Assembly: GCF_014897815.1 (NCBI RefSeq)
Contig: NZ_JABUZG010000083.1
Location: 79,589 to 143,588, forward strand
From: Psychrobacter sp. PG1
GTDB taxonomy: Bacteria > Pseudomonadota > Gammaproteobacteria > Pseudomonadales > Moraxellaceae
Direction of reading: 5' to 3'
DNA length: 64,000 nt
Shown here in pieces: positions 37,761 to 46,888 of the stretch (its first letter is position 1; every line of letters starts with the position of its first letter). Both the position numbers and the translations under genes were made by a program. The notes under the pieces were generated by a model that ran no database searches, had not been told where the DNA came from, and saw nothing but the letters and a program-made list of their open reading frames with translations.

Positions 37761-38816
37761 ATGACTGAACCGACCGCAAAGCCACGCGCAGGAGCCAATA
37801 GCCAACAAGGCTCAGCTGTGTCCGCTAAAAAACAAAGCGATATGAATCTAAGCAACGTCAAGCATGGTCGAAAAGACAAGGCGGGTGCGACACCTGACAA
37901 AGCGATGTTATTGGCACTGTTTACGCTGCCAGATATTGAAGAGGTAGGTGTTAAAGAGACAGTTGTTAAAGGCGCAGCTGATGAGTTATCTAATACCCAT
38001 AGCGCGGTGCAACAATCTGCTGCTAGCGAGATGAATATTGCCGAGCAGCGTGTGGCACTGTATTGTACCCAGCATGAGCGTACGCGATTATTATATATGG
38101 CATCCGCTGCCACGCGACCTACTTATTTGGTACAAACGCTCAAATCACAATTCGCAGAACATCAGCAATACTTGCTGGCACAGCAGCTTGATAAACGCGG
38201 CTTGATGGATATCGATGGATTAGAGCGTCTTTGGCAGCAGCTGCATGTGGTCGATGACATCATCGCTGATATTGTCCGTCATATGCCAGCTCAGCAGCCA
38301 GCTGGTTGGCAACTGACCACTCAGGATGGGCGAAATCCGCTATGCTTTGCCACCGTTGGCAAATTAAAGAACAGTAAGCCTATTCGTGATCAAGGCAGTC
38401 TAAATAGCTATGTGCTTGGGCACTTCGGCGTGAGTAGTTTTACCTATGACCGCGGCTATTATATTGGACATGTCGTTGGCTACTTATTCAGCTGTTATTT
38501 TTGTGCCCATCTATCTATTAGCTATGGTGTTACGGCACTTGGTTCGCAGGTTATAGCTGATTACGATTACGCCAGTCTTGAGACGCCATACATGGTTAGA
38601 CTGCTACAAGGGCTGGATGGCTACTGTAAAAAACGTATTTATCAATTGGCAGTTATCTGTGCACGATTGAGTGTCTTTGCCAGTGACAAGCGTATCGAGA
38701 GAATGCTCATTGCTGAGGTCAACGACTTCGATAAAAAATTGCAGCAGCAGCACTTGGATGTTTTGTTATTGCAAGGTTTGATGCCAGACAGTAGCGATTC
38801 TACGCCGCTTTTTTAA
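37761..38816 (+). CDS. Unrecognised 351-residue protein upstream of gspF
   Basis: I do not recognise a domain. Residues 1-95 are polar and probably disordered (MTEPTAKPRAGANSQQGSAV at the start). The rest is predicted mainly helical. The segment around YYIGHVVGYLFSCYFCAHL is hydrophobic and could be membrane-associated or a buried helix. A final amphipathic helix FDKKLQQQHLDVLLLQG is present. Codon use resembles the flanking genes. gspF starts 81 bases downstream on the same strand, so co-transcription with a type II secretion gene is possible; that is the only functional clue. Confidence 0.75.
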   Translation: MTEPTAKPRAGANSQQGSAVSAKKQSDMNLSNVKHGRKDKAGATPDKAMLLALFTLPDIEEVGVKETVVKGAADELSNTHSAVQQSAASEMNIAEQRVALYCTQHERTRLLYMASAATRPTYLVQTLKSQFAEHQQYLLAQQLDKRGLMDIDGLERLWQQLHVVDDIIADIVRHMPAQQPAGWQLTTQDGRNPLCFATVGKLKNSKPIRDQGSLNSYVLGHFGVSSFTYDRGYYIGHVVGYLFSCYFCAHLSISYGVTALGSQVIADYDYASLETPYMVRLLQGLDGYCKKRIYQLAVICARLSVFASDKRIERMLIAEVNDFDKKLQQQHLDVLLLQGLMPDSSDSTPLF

Positions 38817-38897
38817 GCCATTGGATCTCGATAGATCTCCTTTATAAGTCCTTGTTTATTACCTTTTATTATTGACCACTTTAGGATATTCGCTGCT

Positions 38898-40100
38898 ATG
38901 CCCGCTTATCATTATAAAGCGTTAGATGACCATGGCAGTGTGCAAAAAGGCTTGCTCGAAGGCGATTCTGCGCGACAAGTTCGCCAGCAGCTGCGTGATA
39001 AACAATGGACACCCGTTGAAGTCAGTGCCGTCAATGATAGACAAAACCAGAATAAAAACCGCTATAAAAAACCCTCTGCTTACGAGTTAGCATTGCTGAC
39101 CCGTCAATTATCGGTATTATTGGCAGCGGGTATTCCGTTAGAGGAAACGCTTGCCGCCGTCGCCAAACAATCACCAAAAACCCATATTAAATCTCTCATG
39201 CTTGCCGTGCGCTCGCATGTATTAGAGGGTTTGAGCTTGGCGCGAGCATTGCAGCAAGCCGCCAGTTTTCCACCACTATATATCGCGACCATTGCGGCAG
39301 GGGAGAAGTCAGGTCACTTGGATTTAATCTTGAACCAGTTGGCAGATTACACCGAAAACCGCTTTGCATTGCAAAAGAAAATCCAAGGCGCAATGGTTTA
39401 TCCGATTGTGCTGATGGTGATGGCAATTGGCGTGATTATGGGTTTGATGAGTTTTGTGGTGCCCAAAATTGTCAAAGTGTTTGAGCAGTCTGAGCAAGCG
39501 CTACCGCTCATTACCCAAATTGTTCTTAGCTTATCTAACCTCATTACTCAGTGGTGGTGGCTGATGCTGCTAGTATTAGCCGGAACGGCGTTTTTGTTTT
39601 ATCGTTTTGCGCAGACGCAAGCGGGTAAGTTAGCGATAGACAGCATCGTGCTAAGGCTACCGATATTGGCGCGGTTATCAAAAGGGCTGAATGCAGCACG
39701 TTTTGCCAGTACATTGGCGATATTGGTACGCTCAGGGGTGCCATTGATTGAGGCACTGCATATTGGTGCGGCGGTGACGACCAATTTACACATTCAAAAA
39801 ACCATCATCACTGCGGCTGATAGGGTGACGGAAGGCTCAAGCTTATCGAGTCAATTAGAAAAGTCCAGTTACTTTCCGCCGATGATGGTGCAAATGATTA
39901 AAAGTGGCGAAAACTCAGGTGAGCTTGAGAATATGCTCAGCCGCGCCGCCAATATGCAGGAAGCAGAAGCCACTAACTTTATCAGTACCTTATTGTCGCT
40001 ACTTGAGCCGTTGATGCTAGTGCTGATGGGCGTGGTAGTCATGATTATCGTAATGGCAGTGATGCTACCGATTGTCAATATGAATGATCTGGCAGGATAG
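38898..40100 (+). CDS. gspF: Type II secretion inner-membrane platform protein GspF
   Basis: Polytopic platform protein on which GspE acts to assemble the pseudopilus. The 400-residue protein has two GspF domains, each a helical bundle followed by a hydrophobic segment: LTRQLSVLLAAGIPLEETL in the first and FASTLAILVRSGVPLIEAL in the second. Three membrane segments are visible, the last near LLEPLMLVLMGVVVMIIVMA. The N-terminal MPAYHYKALD is typical. gspG is 675 bases downstream, with a MITE copy in the gap. Confidence 0.95.
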   Translation: MPAYHYKALDDHGSVQKGLLEGDSARQVRQQLRDKQWTPVEVSAVNDRQNQNKNRYKKPSAYELALLTRQLSVLLAAGIPLEETLAAVAKQSPKTHIKSLMLAVRSHVLEGLSLARALQQAASFPPLYIATIAAGEKSGHLDLILNQLADYTENRFALQKKIQGAMVYPIVLMVMAIGVIMGLMSFVVPKIVKVFEQSEQALPLITQIVLSLSNLITQWWWLMLLVLAGTAFLFYRFAQTQAGKLAIDSIVLRLPILARLSKGLNAARFASTLAILVRSGVPLIEALHIGAAVTTNLHIQKTIITAADRVTEGSSLSSQLEKSSYFPPMMVQMIKSGENSGELENMLSRAANMQEAEATNFISTLLSLLEPLMLVLMGVVVMIIVMAVMLPIVNMNDLAG

Positions 40101-40775
40101 TGAGCACTTAAGCCTTCTGAGCTTGTGTGCCTCCCGCTCACATTTCTATTGTAGCGATCTTACTAAATATTACGCTAGCTTTCTTAAGATTTGCTTACTG
40201 TTGTAGATTGTTGACTGAGTCAGGTTTTTATTAGGGTAAAGCCAGCCATCAAGCTATAGTAAGCGTCAGTCAAAAGTTATCCTTATAAATATCACTCGTC
40301 ATGCTGTGGTTCAGTATTGATGCTTATAAAAGTCAAGGTTCATAACAATATACTTGCGGTGCTAGGGCGTTTCCTTATTTTAAAAATGGTGATAAAAATG
40401 AGATAGATTGCCGTCAAACAAGGAAAGTAGCTTCTTAATATCGAGATATTAAGAAGCTATTTGACGATGTTTGGCAAAATTTAGCTATTTTTAGCCCATT
40501 TAGAAAGTAAACGATTGAATTGAGGACACGCCCTAGATAAAAATAAAATCATGGTTTATAGTGATAATCGTTTCAGTGCTCATTAATACGCCGATCATTA
40601 ATGTTACTTGAACGCCACTTTTCCTATTTACATCACCCTGATGCCAAAAGCGATGATAAAAGCGATGACTATAATTGACAAAATTCAAGTAACTACTATG
40701 CCAACAAGTGCTATGCCAATAAGTGCCATGAGTGCCAACAAGCCAGCTCCTACAAGAGCACGTCAGCCACTGCCT
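40101..40775. other. gspF-gspG spacer holding a MITE
   Basis: About 675 bases. The element at 40362-40536 sits in the middle. The reading frame of gspG is open leftwards to a TTG at 40608 with several in-frame ATGs (40641, 40665, 40698, 40728), but none has a good ribosome-binding site and the encoded leader would be too long for a prepilin. Confidence 0.5.
40362..40536 (-). mobile_element. MITE-like element, copy C (inverted)
   Basis: About 175 bp, in opposite orientation to copies A and B. Outer bases are ctagggcgtttcct on the left and gaggacacgccctag on the right, so CTAG flanks both ends. The interior matches copy B nearly base for base, except for the central part, where copy C has the longer perfect palindrome tagcttcttaatatc with its complement gatattaagaagcta around 40430-40462. 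It separates gspF from gspG. Confidence 0.9.
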
Positions 40776-41195
40776 ATGCGTAATAACCAGTCTGGATTTA
40801 CTCTGATCGAGATCATGGTCGTGATTGTAATCTTGGCAATTCTTGCAGGCTTAGTTGTCCCGAAAGTGGTGGGACAAAGTGATAAAGCTCGCGTCAAGAC
40901 CACTGAAACAGCGCTTGCTACAGTATCCAACGCCCTTGATATGTATAAGGTTGATAATTCGCGCTATCCGACTACCGCACAAGGTCTAGAAGCATTAACA
41001 ACACCGCCAGCAGAGGCCAAAAACTACCCAGATGGTGGTTATATCAAAGGCGGCTATCCAACAGATGGCTGGGAAAATGAGATGCAATATGTCGCCCCAG
41101 GCAGTGAAGGTCGTCCTTATGATTTATTTTCGCTGGGTGCAGATGGCCAGCAAGGCGGCGAAGGTCAAGATGCTGATCTTTATGCTCAATTATAA
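40776..41195 (+). CDS. gspG: Type II secretion major pseudopilin GspG
   Basis: Main subunit of the type II secretion pseudopilus. From ATG 40776 the precursor is 139 residues, the usual family size: a short leader MRNNQSG, the prepilin peptidase site before FTLIEIMVVIVILAILAGLV, then the GspG body with NSRYPTTAQGLEAL and the C-terminal calcium-loop-like region DLFSLGADGQQGG. No strong ribosome-binding site precedes any start, so the choice rests on the leader length; upstream in-frame ATGs at 40698 and 40728 remain possible. A strong terminator follows at 41286. Confidence 0.92.
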   Translation: MRNNQSGFTLIEIMVVIVILAILAGLVVPKVVGQSDKARVKTTETALATVSNALDMYKVDNSRYPTTAQGLEALTTPPAEAKNYPDGGYIKGGYPTDGWENEMQYVAPGSEGRPYDLFSLGADGQQGGEGQDADLYAQL

Positions 41196-41285
41196 GTATT
41201 AGCTTGATGAGCAATTAAAATATGGGTAGCTAACGATCCCTTACTTCATAGTATGTTTATTGGTGACGGTCGCTCTAAAGCTCTT

Positions 41286-41323
41286 AAATATCAACCAATA
41301 AGACCTTATTGGTTGATATTTTT
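41286..41323 (+). terminator. Terminator after gspG
   Basis: Arms aatatcaaccaataa and ttattggttgatatt enclose a 4-base loop and are followed by T-rich sequence. The stem is long and perfect. Confidence 0.85.
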
Positions 41324-41458
41324 ATATCAGTAACTAAGTGGCATAGCATTCCATAGATAATGTCAAACCATCCATTTTTCTAAAAAGCTATACGTTTGAT
41401 ACCAGTCATATCGCCCCGCTCATTTGTCATTAAAATCAGCCAGTAGAGGTCATTACTC

Positions 41459-42022
41459 ATGTTTACCAACAAACTCAATTCACAAGCCGTCATTACGAAT
41501 AAACGAGTCTCTAAGTTGCCTCACGCACTTGCAATCATGAGTACTTCATTGATGATAGGGTTGTCAATGGCATCTATGAGTGCTCAAGCTGCAGGTTTGG
41601 GCGAGTTATTTGCTAATAATGGTGCCGCCCAATCGAAGTTTTTGCCTGTCGATAAAGCGTTTCAAGTTATTAGCAGCACTAAGGCCACGTCTAAGGGCAC
41701 GCGCTTATCTATTAATTTTGATATTACGCCAGGTCATTATGTCTATAAAGATCAGCTTACTCTCAGTTTTCCTAAAGGCGTGAGTGCAACCCCCTTTACT
41801 TTTAGTCAGTCGCCGGTCTCCATTGACGACCCAACCTTTGGTAAGGTTCCCGTTTTTACCCAAAAAAATATGGTAGCAACCACGACTCTGACTACTAACA
41901 ATGGTAAAGGCGCAAAAAATGCACCGATTATCATTGGCTGGCAAGGCTGTGCAAAAGCTGGGCTGTGCTATCCGCCAGAGAAAATCAAAACCACGGTTGA
42001 TATCGCCGTGACACGCAAATAG
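41459..42022 (+). CDS. Free-standing DsbD N-terminal (alpha) domain protein
   Basis: A 187-residue predicted periplasmic protein consisting of a signal peptide (cleavage near SAQA|AG) and only the N-terminal immunoglobulin-like domain of DsbD. Both redox cysteines of that domain are present in GWQGCAKAGLCYPPEK. It is strikingly similar to residues about 45-190 of the DsbD encoded next to it, sharing blocks such as VSIDDPTFGKV, NMVATTTL and the whole cysteine motif. It lacks the membrane and thioredoxin domains. AGAGG lies about 10 bases upstream of ATG. It probably arose by local duplication and may shuttle electrons from DsbD to periplasmic targets; the function is inferred. Confidence 0.9.
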   Translation: MFTNKLNSQAVITNKRVSKLPHALAIMSTSLMIGLSMASMSAQAAGLGELFANNGAAQSKFLPVDKAFQVISSTKATSKGTRLSINFDITPGHYVYKDQLTLSFPKGVSATPFTFSQSPVSIDDPTFGKVPVFTQKNMVATTTLTTNNGKGAKNAPIIIGWQGCAKAGLCYPPEKIKTTVDIAVTRK

Positions 42023-42089
42023 ACCACAAGCCGATCGACTCAAATATTGGTAATAAATAGAATATTAGGTAATAAATAGGTAGCTCTTC

Positions 42090-44222
42090 ATGTCCATCAA
42101 GACAATAAAAAAAACACCATCGCTAACGGTACATCGCTCGTCCAAAAAATCTTATCTACTAGCATTTGCGGTCTCTAGTAGCTCGTTGTTTACAGGACTG
42201 GCTGCGATGCCCATGATGACTCATGCGGCAGGGCTGGGTGATTTATTTAGCAGTGATAAAAATGCGGCACAGACGAAGTTTTTACCAGTGAACAAAGCTT
42301 TCCAAGTCAGTGATAACAGTAAAGCTACCAATAATGGCACGCGCTTAGCCATTAATTTTGACATTACGCCTGAGCATTATGTTTATAAAGACCAAATCAA
42401 ACTGACGTTGCCAGCTGGCGTGACCGCCGCGCCTTTTACCTTTAGTCAAAAGCCAGTGTCAATCGATGATCCAACATTCGGAAAAGTACTGGTGTTTGAC
42501 CAAGCGAATATGGTGGCTACGACGACCTTGAGCAGTAGTAATGGTAAAAGCGTCAACGATGCCGCCGTGGTGATTGGCTGGCAAGGCTGTGCCAAAGCAG
42601 GGCTATGCTATCCACCTGAAAAAATTAAAACGACGATTGATATCGCTGCTACAACGCCACAAATTGCAGGAAATAGCGCCAGTACTTCTACTCAAGAAGC
42701 TGCTAACAACAGTCTGACAGATAATGACAACACCGCTGAGTCAAGTGCAACGGTTGCCGATAGTCTTGCAGCAGAGCAAGCGCTGACTGATGATGGGGTG
42801 ATTGATTATGCCTTGTTGGATGATGAGGCTTTAGATGGAGAGCTTGGCGCCACCAATACGATTTCTGGCGCAGATGAACAAGGCGTCGATGGCACTGCGA
42901 CAAGTGAAGTTCCTACGACAACCAACAATACTGTTGCTGGAAATAATGCTACTGATAGCGATCCTTTTGGTCTGGCTTCTCATCCTTGGTTGGCATTGGT
43001 ATTATTGTTTTTAGCAGGGCTGGGTTTGGCATTGACACCATGCGTACTACCAATGTTGCCAATCGTTGCCAATATCGTTGCCCGTGAGGAAAACCCAACG
43101 GTGAAACGCGGTGTTATTCTCACCACCAGTTACGCTATTGGCGTGGCAACAGCTTATGGTATTTTGGGCGCAGTTATCGCCGTGTTTGGTGAATCATTAG
43201 GCATTATCGGCTGGCTACAAAACCCCATTATCCTCATTGGTTTTGCGATTGTTTTTGTCCTACTTGCACTATATATGCTGGGTGTGTTTAGTATCCGCTT
43301 ACCAAGATTTATTAGTAATAAAATGCAAGGCTTGAGTCAAGCAGGGGATAGCAAGCTGGGCAGTACGGGCGGTAGTTTAATCGCGGGTTTCTTATCTGCG
43401 CTCGTAGTATCGCCTTGTGTTTCTGCGCCATTGTTTGGGGCACTGCTTGCCGTATCGACGATTGGTAGTCCACTACTGGGTTTTGCAGCTTTATTTATGC
43501 TGGGTTTTGGTTTATCCGCACCGCTTATCTTAATTGGTGCCACCCAAGGTAAAATTATGCCGAAAGCGGGCGCGTGGATGAACTGGGTCAAGCAAGGTTT
43601 TGCCTTATTGCTCTTTGCCGTTGCTTTATTATTAATTGAGCGCGTCTTTATCTCACCCGTGATGCTAATGGTATGGGCGTTATGGTTTATGGTTGTAGCG
43701 ATGTGGGCGTGGAGTTGGTTGGGTAAAGGTCGTATGCTGACCCAAGCATTGGGATTAATCGCTGGTATTTGGGCAACATGTTTAGTCATCGGCGCGGCGT
43801 TGGGTAACGATGATAGCTTGCATCCGCTGGCATCTTTAAGTGCTGCTCCGATGATGCAGACGACTGGTCAGCCAGCCATGAGTAATACAACAGATAAAAC
43901 CGTCACAACGCTGACTGAATTAGATGCCATTATCGCCGCTAACCCTAAAGTGCTTGTCGATGTCACTGCTGAATGGTGTATCGAGTGCCGTATTATGGAT
44001 AAAAACTTATTTCATAATCGTCCAGCGCAGATGCAGGATTGGCAGTTGGTGAGACTGGATATAACAGAAACTACTGACGATTCTAAAGCAATCTTAGCGC
44101 GCTATAAATTGTTTGGCCCGCCAGCATTGCTGTATTATCAAGACGGTCAATTGACCAATCAACAGGTAGGCGAAATTGGTCGTTCAGAGTTTGAACAAAC
44201 ATTGACGATGCTTAATAACTGA
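42090..44222 (+). CDS. dsbD: Thiol:disulfide interchange protein DsbD
   Basis: Inner-membrane reductase that passes electrons from cytoplasmic thioredoxin to periplasmic partners such as DsbC and cytochrome c maturation factors. The 710-residue protein has a signal peptide, the N-terminal alpha domain with GCAKAGLCYPPEK, and a long acidic Ser/Thr/Asn-rich linker (about 190-290). The membrane domain follows, with its two redox cysteines in LTPCVLPMLP and VSPCVSAPLF. A C-terminal thioredoxin domain has AEWCIECR. It is longer than E. coli DsbD (565), mostly from the linker. AGGT lies about 10 bases before ATG. The paralogous single-domain gene is 67 bases upstream. Confidence 0.96.
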   Translation: MSIKTIKKTPSLTVHRSSKKSYLLAFAVSSSSLFTGLAAMPMMTHAAGLGDLFSSDKNAAQTKFLPVNKAFQVSDNSKATNNGTRLAINFDITPEHYVYKDQIKLTLPAGVTAAPFTFSQKPVSIDDPTFGKVLVFDQANMVATTTLSSSNGKSVNDAAVVIGWQGCAKAGLCYPPEKIKTTIDIAATTPQIAGNSASTSTQEAANNSLTDNDNTAESSATVADSLAAEQALTDDGVIDYALLDDEALDGELGATNTISGADEQGVDGTATSEVPTTTNNTVAGNNATDSDPFGLASHPWLALVLLFLAGLGLALTPCVLPMLPIVANIVAREENPTVKRGVILTTSYAIGVATAYGILGAVIAVFGESLGIIGWLQNPIILIGFAIVFVLLALYMLGVFSIRLPRFISNKMQGLSQAGDSKLGSTGGSLIAGFLSALVVSPCVSAPLFGALLAVSTIGSPLLGFAALFMLGFGLSAPLILIGATQGKIMPKAGAWMNWVKQGFALLLFAVALLLIERVFISPVMLMVWALWFMVVAMWAWSWLGKGRMLTQALGLIAGIWATCLVIGAALGNDDSLHPLASLSAAPMMQTTGQPAMSNTTDKTVTTLTELDAIIAANPKVLVDVTAEWCIECRIMDKNLFHNRPAQMQDWQLVRLDITETTDDSKAILARYKLFGPPALLYYQDGQLTNQQVGEIGRSEFEQTLTMLNN

Positions 44223-44581
44223 TACTTAATAAAACGAGTAAGTCTTTTCTAAAGGCTTAACAATATAAAAGAGCCAATGTACTATTCATACAGTACGTTG
44301 GCTCTTTTATTTTTACCAACGGTTATCTGTCATCCTGACGCTAAGCATTTGGTTTAGCATTGGTTATTCATATTTACATTGGTATAGTGCAGCGATAACG
44401 CTAGTATAGTGCACATATTTTCATTACAATAAAGCAACAATGCTGAAGGCGCATTACTCATCGTAATTGCTGATTTCTATATCTGAATGTCATTACGCTT
44501 ATTTTAGCGATGATGCTAATAGTCATACTCATTATCTCATATACTCTGCTGGCGATAATGTCAGTTAGACAAAGGACACTT
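44223..44581. other. dsbD-pldA spacer
   Basis: About 360 bases without a supported gene. The dsbD terminator lies at 44267-44308 and the rest should contain the pldA promoter; no convincing hexamer pair was picked out. Confidence 0.4.
44267..44308 (+). terminator. Terminator after dsbD
   Basis: Arms aaaagagccaatgtact and agtacgttggctctttt (one mismatch) enclose an 8-base loop and are followed by T-rich sequence. Confidence 0.88.
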
Positions 44582-46009
44582 ATGTTTTCCCATATCACTG
44601 CAAAGCGCCGAACTGTGCCCCTTATTACCACGCGCCAAAATATTTTACTTCAGACGAAAAAGCATTATTTGAATATTGCTGTTGGTCTAGCGCTAACCTG
44701 CTTTACCGTGCAAGTCCAAGCTGCCGATAAAACTCAGAGCTATAATGAGTTACCAGTACCGGAGGCGGCGTTTGAGTATGAAGACTATCAGGTGTCACAG
44801 GATGCCAATACAGCTGCGCAAGATCGCCAAGTAGTCAGTAAAGAATTTATCGCTCAGCAAGCGAAATTATTTTTTGAATGTACCCAAGTACAGACCAGTG
44901 CTGCGCGTTTGGCTTGCTTTGATAAAGTCGCTGAAGAAGGTAAAACACCGACTTACACCACGACCAAGCAGCCAGTAGATTTGGCAAAAACATTTCAAAG
45001 TACACTTTCAGGCAATCCGCAAGTGGTCTTTGTAGAAGAGAAATCTACCATTGCTGGTGCGAATACCACAGCGACTGGTTCAGCCGAGAACGGGCCTACT
45101 ACGACAGAAAGTCTAGGCACAGTTGGGCTAACGCAAAGAGAAGCACAAGTTTTAGAAAATATTGGAGTCACGCAGACCGACATCGAAAAATATACCCCAC
45201 TCAGCTTGTCTTATGACCTCGATAAAAATAGTGAGCGTGGAACTTGGACCGTCAGACCATACCGTCCGACCTACGTATTACCACTATTTTATACCTTTGA
45301 TCCCAACTTAAACCCACGCACACCGTCGCAAGATGTAGAGTCGTTTGATTCTAATGATATACGTGAAACGGAGCTGAAGTTTCAGATATCTTTGAAGACC
45401 AAAGTCGCCGAAGACTTATTTGATAGCAGTGCTGACTTATGGTTTGGTTATACGCAAGAGTCACATTGGCAAGTCTACAACGAAGACAACTCGCGACCAT
45501 TCCGTGCCACCGACTATCAGCCTGAGATATTTTTGACTCAGCCAGTGACGGCAGACTTGCCTTTTGGTGGTCGTCTTCGTATGCTTGGCGCTGGTGCCAT
45601 TCATCACTCTAATGGACAAGACGACCCGTTATCACGTTCATGGAATCGTGCTTACCTGATGGCGGGGGCAGAGTGGGGCAAGCTATCGGTCGTACCGCGT
45701 ATTTGGGCTCGAGTCAATAATGAGAGCAGCAGCAGTGAAGACAATCCTGATATTGAAGACTACATGGGTTACGGTGATGTCAAATTCTCATATGACCTGC
45801 CTGATCAACAAAGCCTAAGTGGCACTTTGCGCTACAATCCAAGCACCAATAAAGGGGCGGCGCAAGTCGATTATATTTATCCATTATCAGAGAATGTTAA
45901 TGGCTTTGTTCAGGTTTTCCAAGGCTATGGCGAATCCATCATCGATTACAACCACGAAAATACCTCTATTGGTTTTGGTATCGTACTGAATGATTGGAAA
46001 GGTTTCTAA
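44582..46009 (+). CDS. pldA: Outer membrane phospholipase A
   Basis: OMPLA is a beta-barrel enzyme that hydrolyses phospholipids reaching the outer leaflet. The 475-residue protein has a signal peptide ending near VQVQA|AD. A 160-residue N-terminal region that is partly low-complexity follows, then the barrel: RPYRPTYVLPLFYTFDPN, FQISLKTKVAEDLF, WFGYTQESHWQVYN. The active site AIHHSNGQ carries the catalytic His and Ser (about residues 341 and 343) and SRSWNRAYL follows. ATG 44582 has AAAGGA about 7 bases upstream, which decides the start. The protein is much longer than E. coli PldA (289), because of the N-terminal region. Confidence 0.93.
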   Translation: MFSHITAKRRTVPLITTRQNILLQTKKHYLNIAVGLALTCFTVQVQAADKTQSYNELPVPEAAFEYEDYQVSQDANTAAQDRQVVSKEFIAQQAKLFFECTQVQTSAARLACFDKVAEEGKTPTYTTTKQPVDLAKTFQSTLSGNPQVVFVEEKSTIAGANTTATGSAENGPTTTESLGTVGLTQREAQVLENIGVTQTDIEKYTPLSLSYDLDKNSERGTWTVRPYRPTYVLPLFYTFDPNLNPRTPSQDVESFDSNDIRETELKFQISLKTKVAEDLFDSSADLWFGYTQESHWQVYNEDNSRPFRATDYQPEIFLTQPVTADLPFGGRLRMLGAGAIHHSNGQDDPLSRSWNRAYLMAGAEWGKLSVVPRIWARVNNESSSSEDNPDIEDYMGYGDVKFSYDLPDQQSLSGTLRYNPSTNKGAAQVDYIYPLSENVNGFVQVFQGYGESIIDYNHENTSIGFGIVLNDWKGF

Positions 46010-46036
46010 TATCAGCGCACATTTTGATAATCGTCC

Positions 46037-46888
46037 ATGCGACTTTTAGCGCCTTATCAAACTGGACTATGGCTGGCAGAGTATCTCGATATACGCTGCC
46101 AGTTGTGCCGTGTTTATCGCAGCACGCCACAATCTCAGCTATCTCAAAATTACCTCTTATCAAATATTAGTAGCTTGCCAACGGCTGATTCTATATCGCA
46201 CTCTCTAAAGCCCCTGCCAAACGATCCTTCATTTTTTGCTAATTTGCGCCAGCAATTTAACCACCGTTTTAACAGCGGACTACTTTGCTCGCATTGTCAT
46301 GACAGTATCGCGTGGTTGCCGAAACCCTTCAATGTTGATATTGCTGCTGGTACGGTTTTATCTATCCAAACGGCGACTTATTATGAGTATCCGCTGCGTC
46401 AAGTGATCAGAGCTTTTAAGCACCATGAAGACATGACCAAATTGCCGTTATTGTTACATGCTATACGTCAGCTACCACGTCCTCATGGTTGTCATCATGA
46501 TAATAGCGTGATTGTCGCCATGCCAACAACCGAGCAACGACTGCTCAAACGCGGCTTCGATCCTGTCAGTATTTTATCGGCGCAATTGTCTAAGCATTGG
46601 CAGATACCTTTATGGCATGGTGTAAAGCGCATTGACGACACTGTCAGTCAGCAAGGGCTTACACGTGCTGAGCGCCTGAGTAATCTAGACAATGCTTTTG
46701 TTTTAATCGAAAAGCCTCCTGTGAAACGCTTATTATTGTTTGATGATGTTGCGACCACGGGCGCTAGTTTACAAGCATTGGGACGTACACTGCTTACCCC
46801 GTCTGAAACAGTTACCATGTCAGATATTCAAGCCAATCATAAATACCATCTTTCTGCCTATGCTTTAGCGCATGGAAATCAGTCTTAA
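46037..46888 (+). CDS. comF: ComF family phosphoribosyltransferase-like protein
   Basis: A 283-residue ComF/GntX family protein. A double zinc-finger-like N-terminus (CQLCR at about 17-21, CSHCH at about 86-90) is followed by a type I phosphoribosyltransferase domain with VVAMPTTEQRLLKRGFDPV and the PRPP-loop LLLFDDVATTGASLQAL. ComF proteins support DNA uptake during natural transformation. Its position just before a type IV pilus operon fits that role. It starts 28 bases after pldA. Confidence 0.9.
   Translation: MRLLAPYQTGLWLAEYLDIRCQLCRVYRSTPQSQLSQNYLLSNISSLPTADSISHSLKPLPNDPSFFANLRQQFNHRFNSGLLCSHCHDSIAWLPKPFNVDIAAGTVLSIQTATYYEYPLRQVIRAFKHHEDMTKLPLLLHAIRQLPRPHGCHHDNSVIVAMPTTEQRLLKRGFDPVSILSAQLSKHWQIPLWHGVKRIDDTVSQQGLTRAERLSNLDNAFVLIEKPPVKRLLLFDDVATTGASLQALGRTLLTPSETVTMSDIQANHKYHLSAYALAHGNQS

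Noticed and set aside
43337..43789. 150-codon minus-strand frame inside dsbD
   Set aside because: Antisense shadow of the DsbD membrane domain; no independent support.
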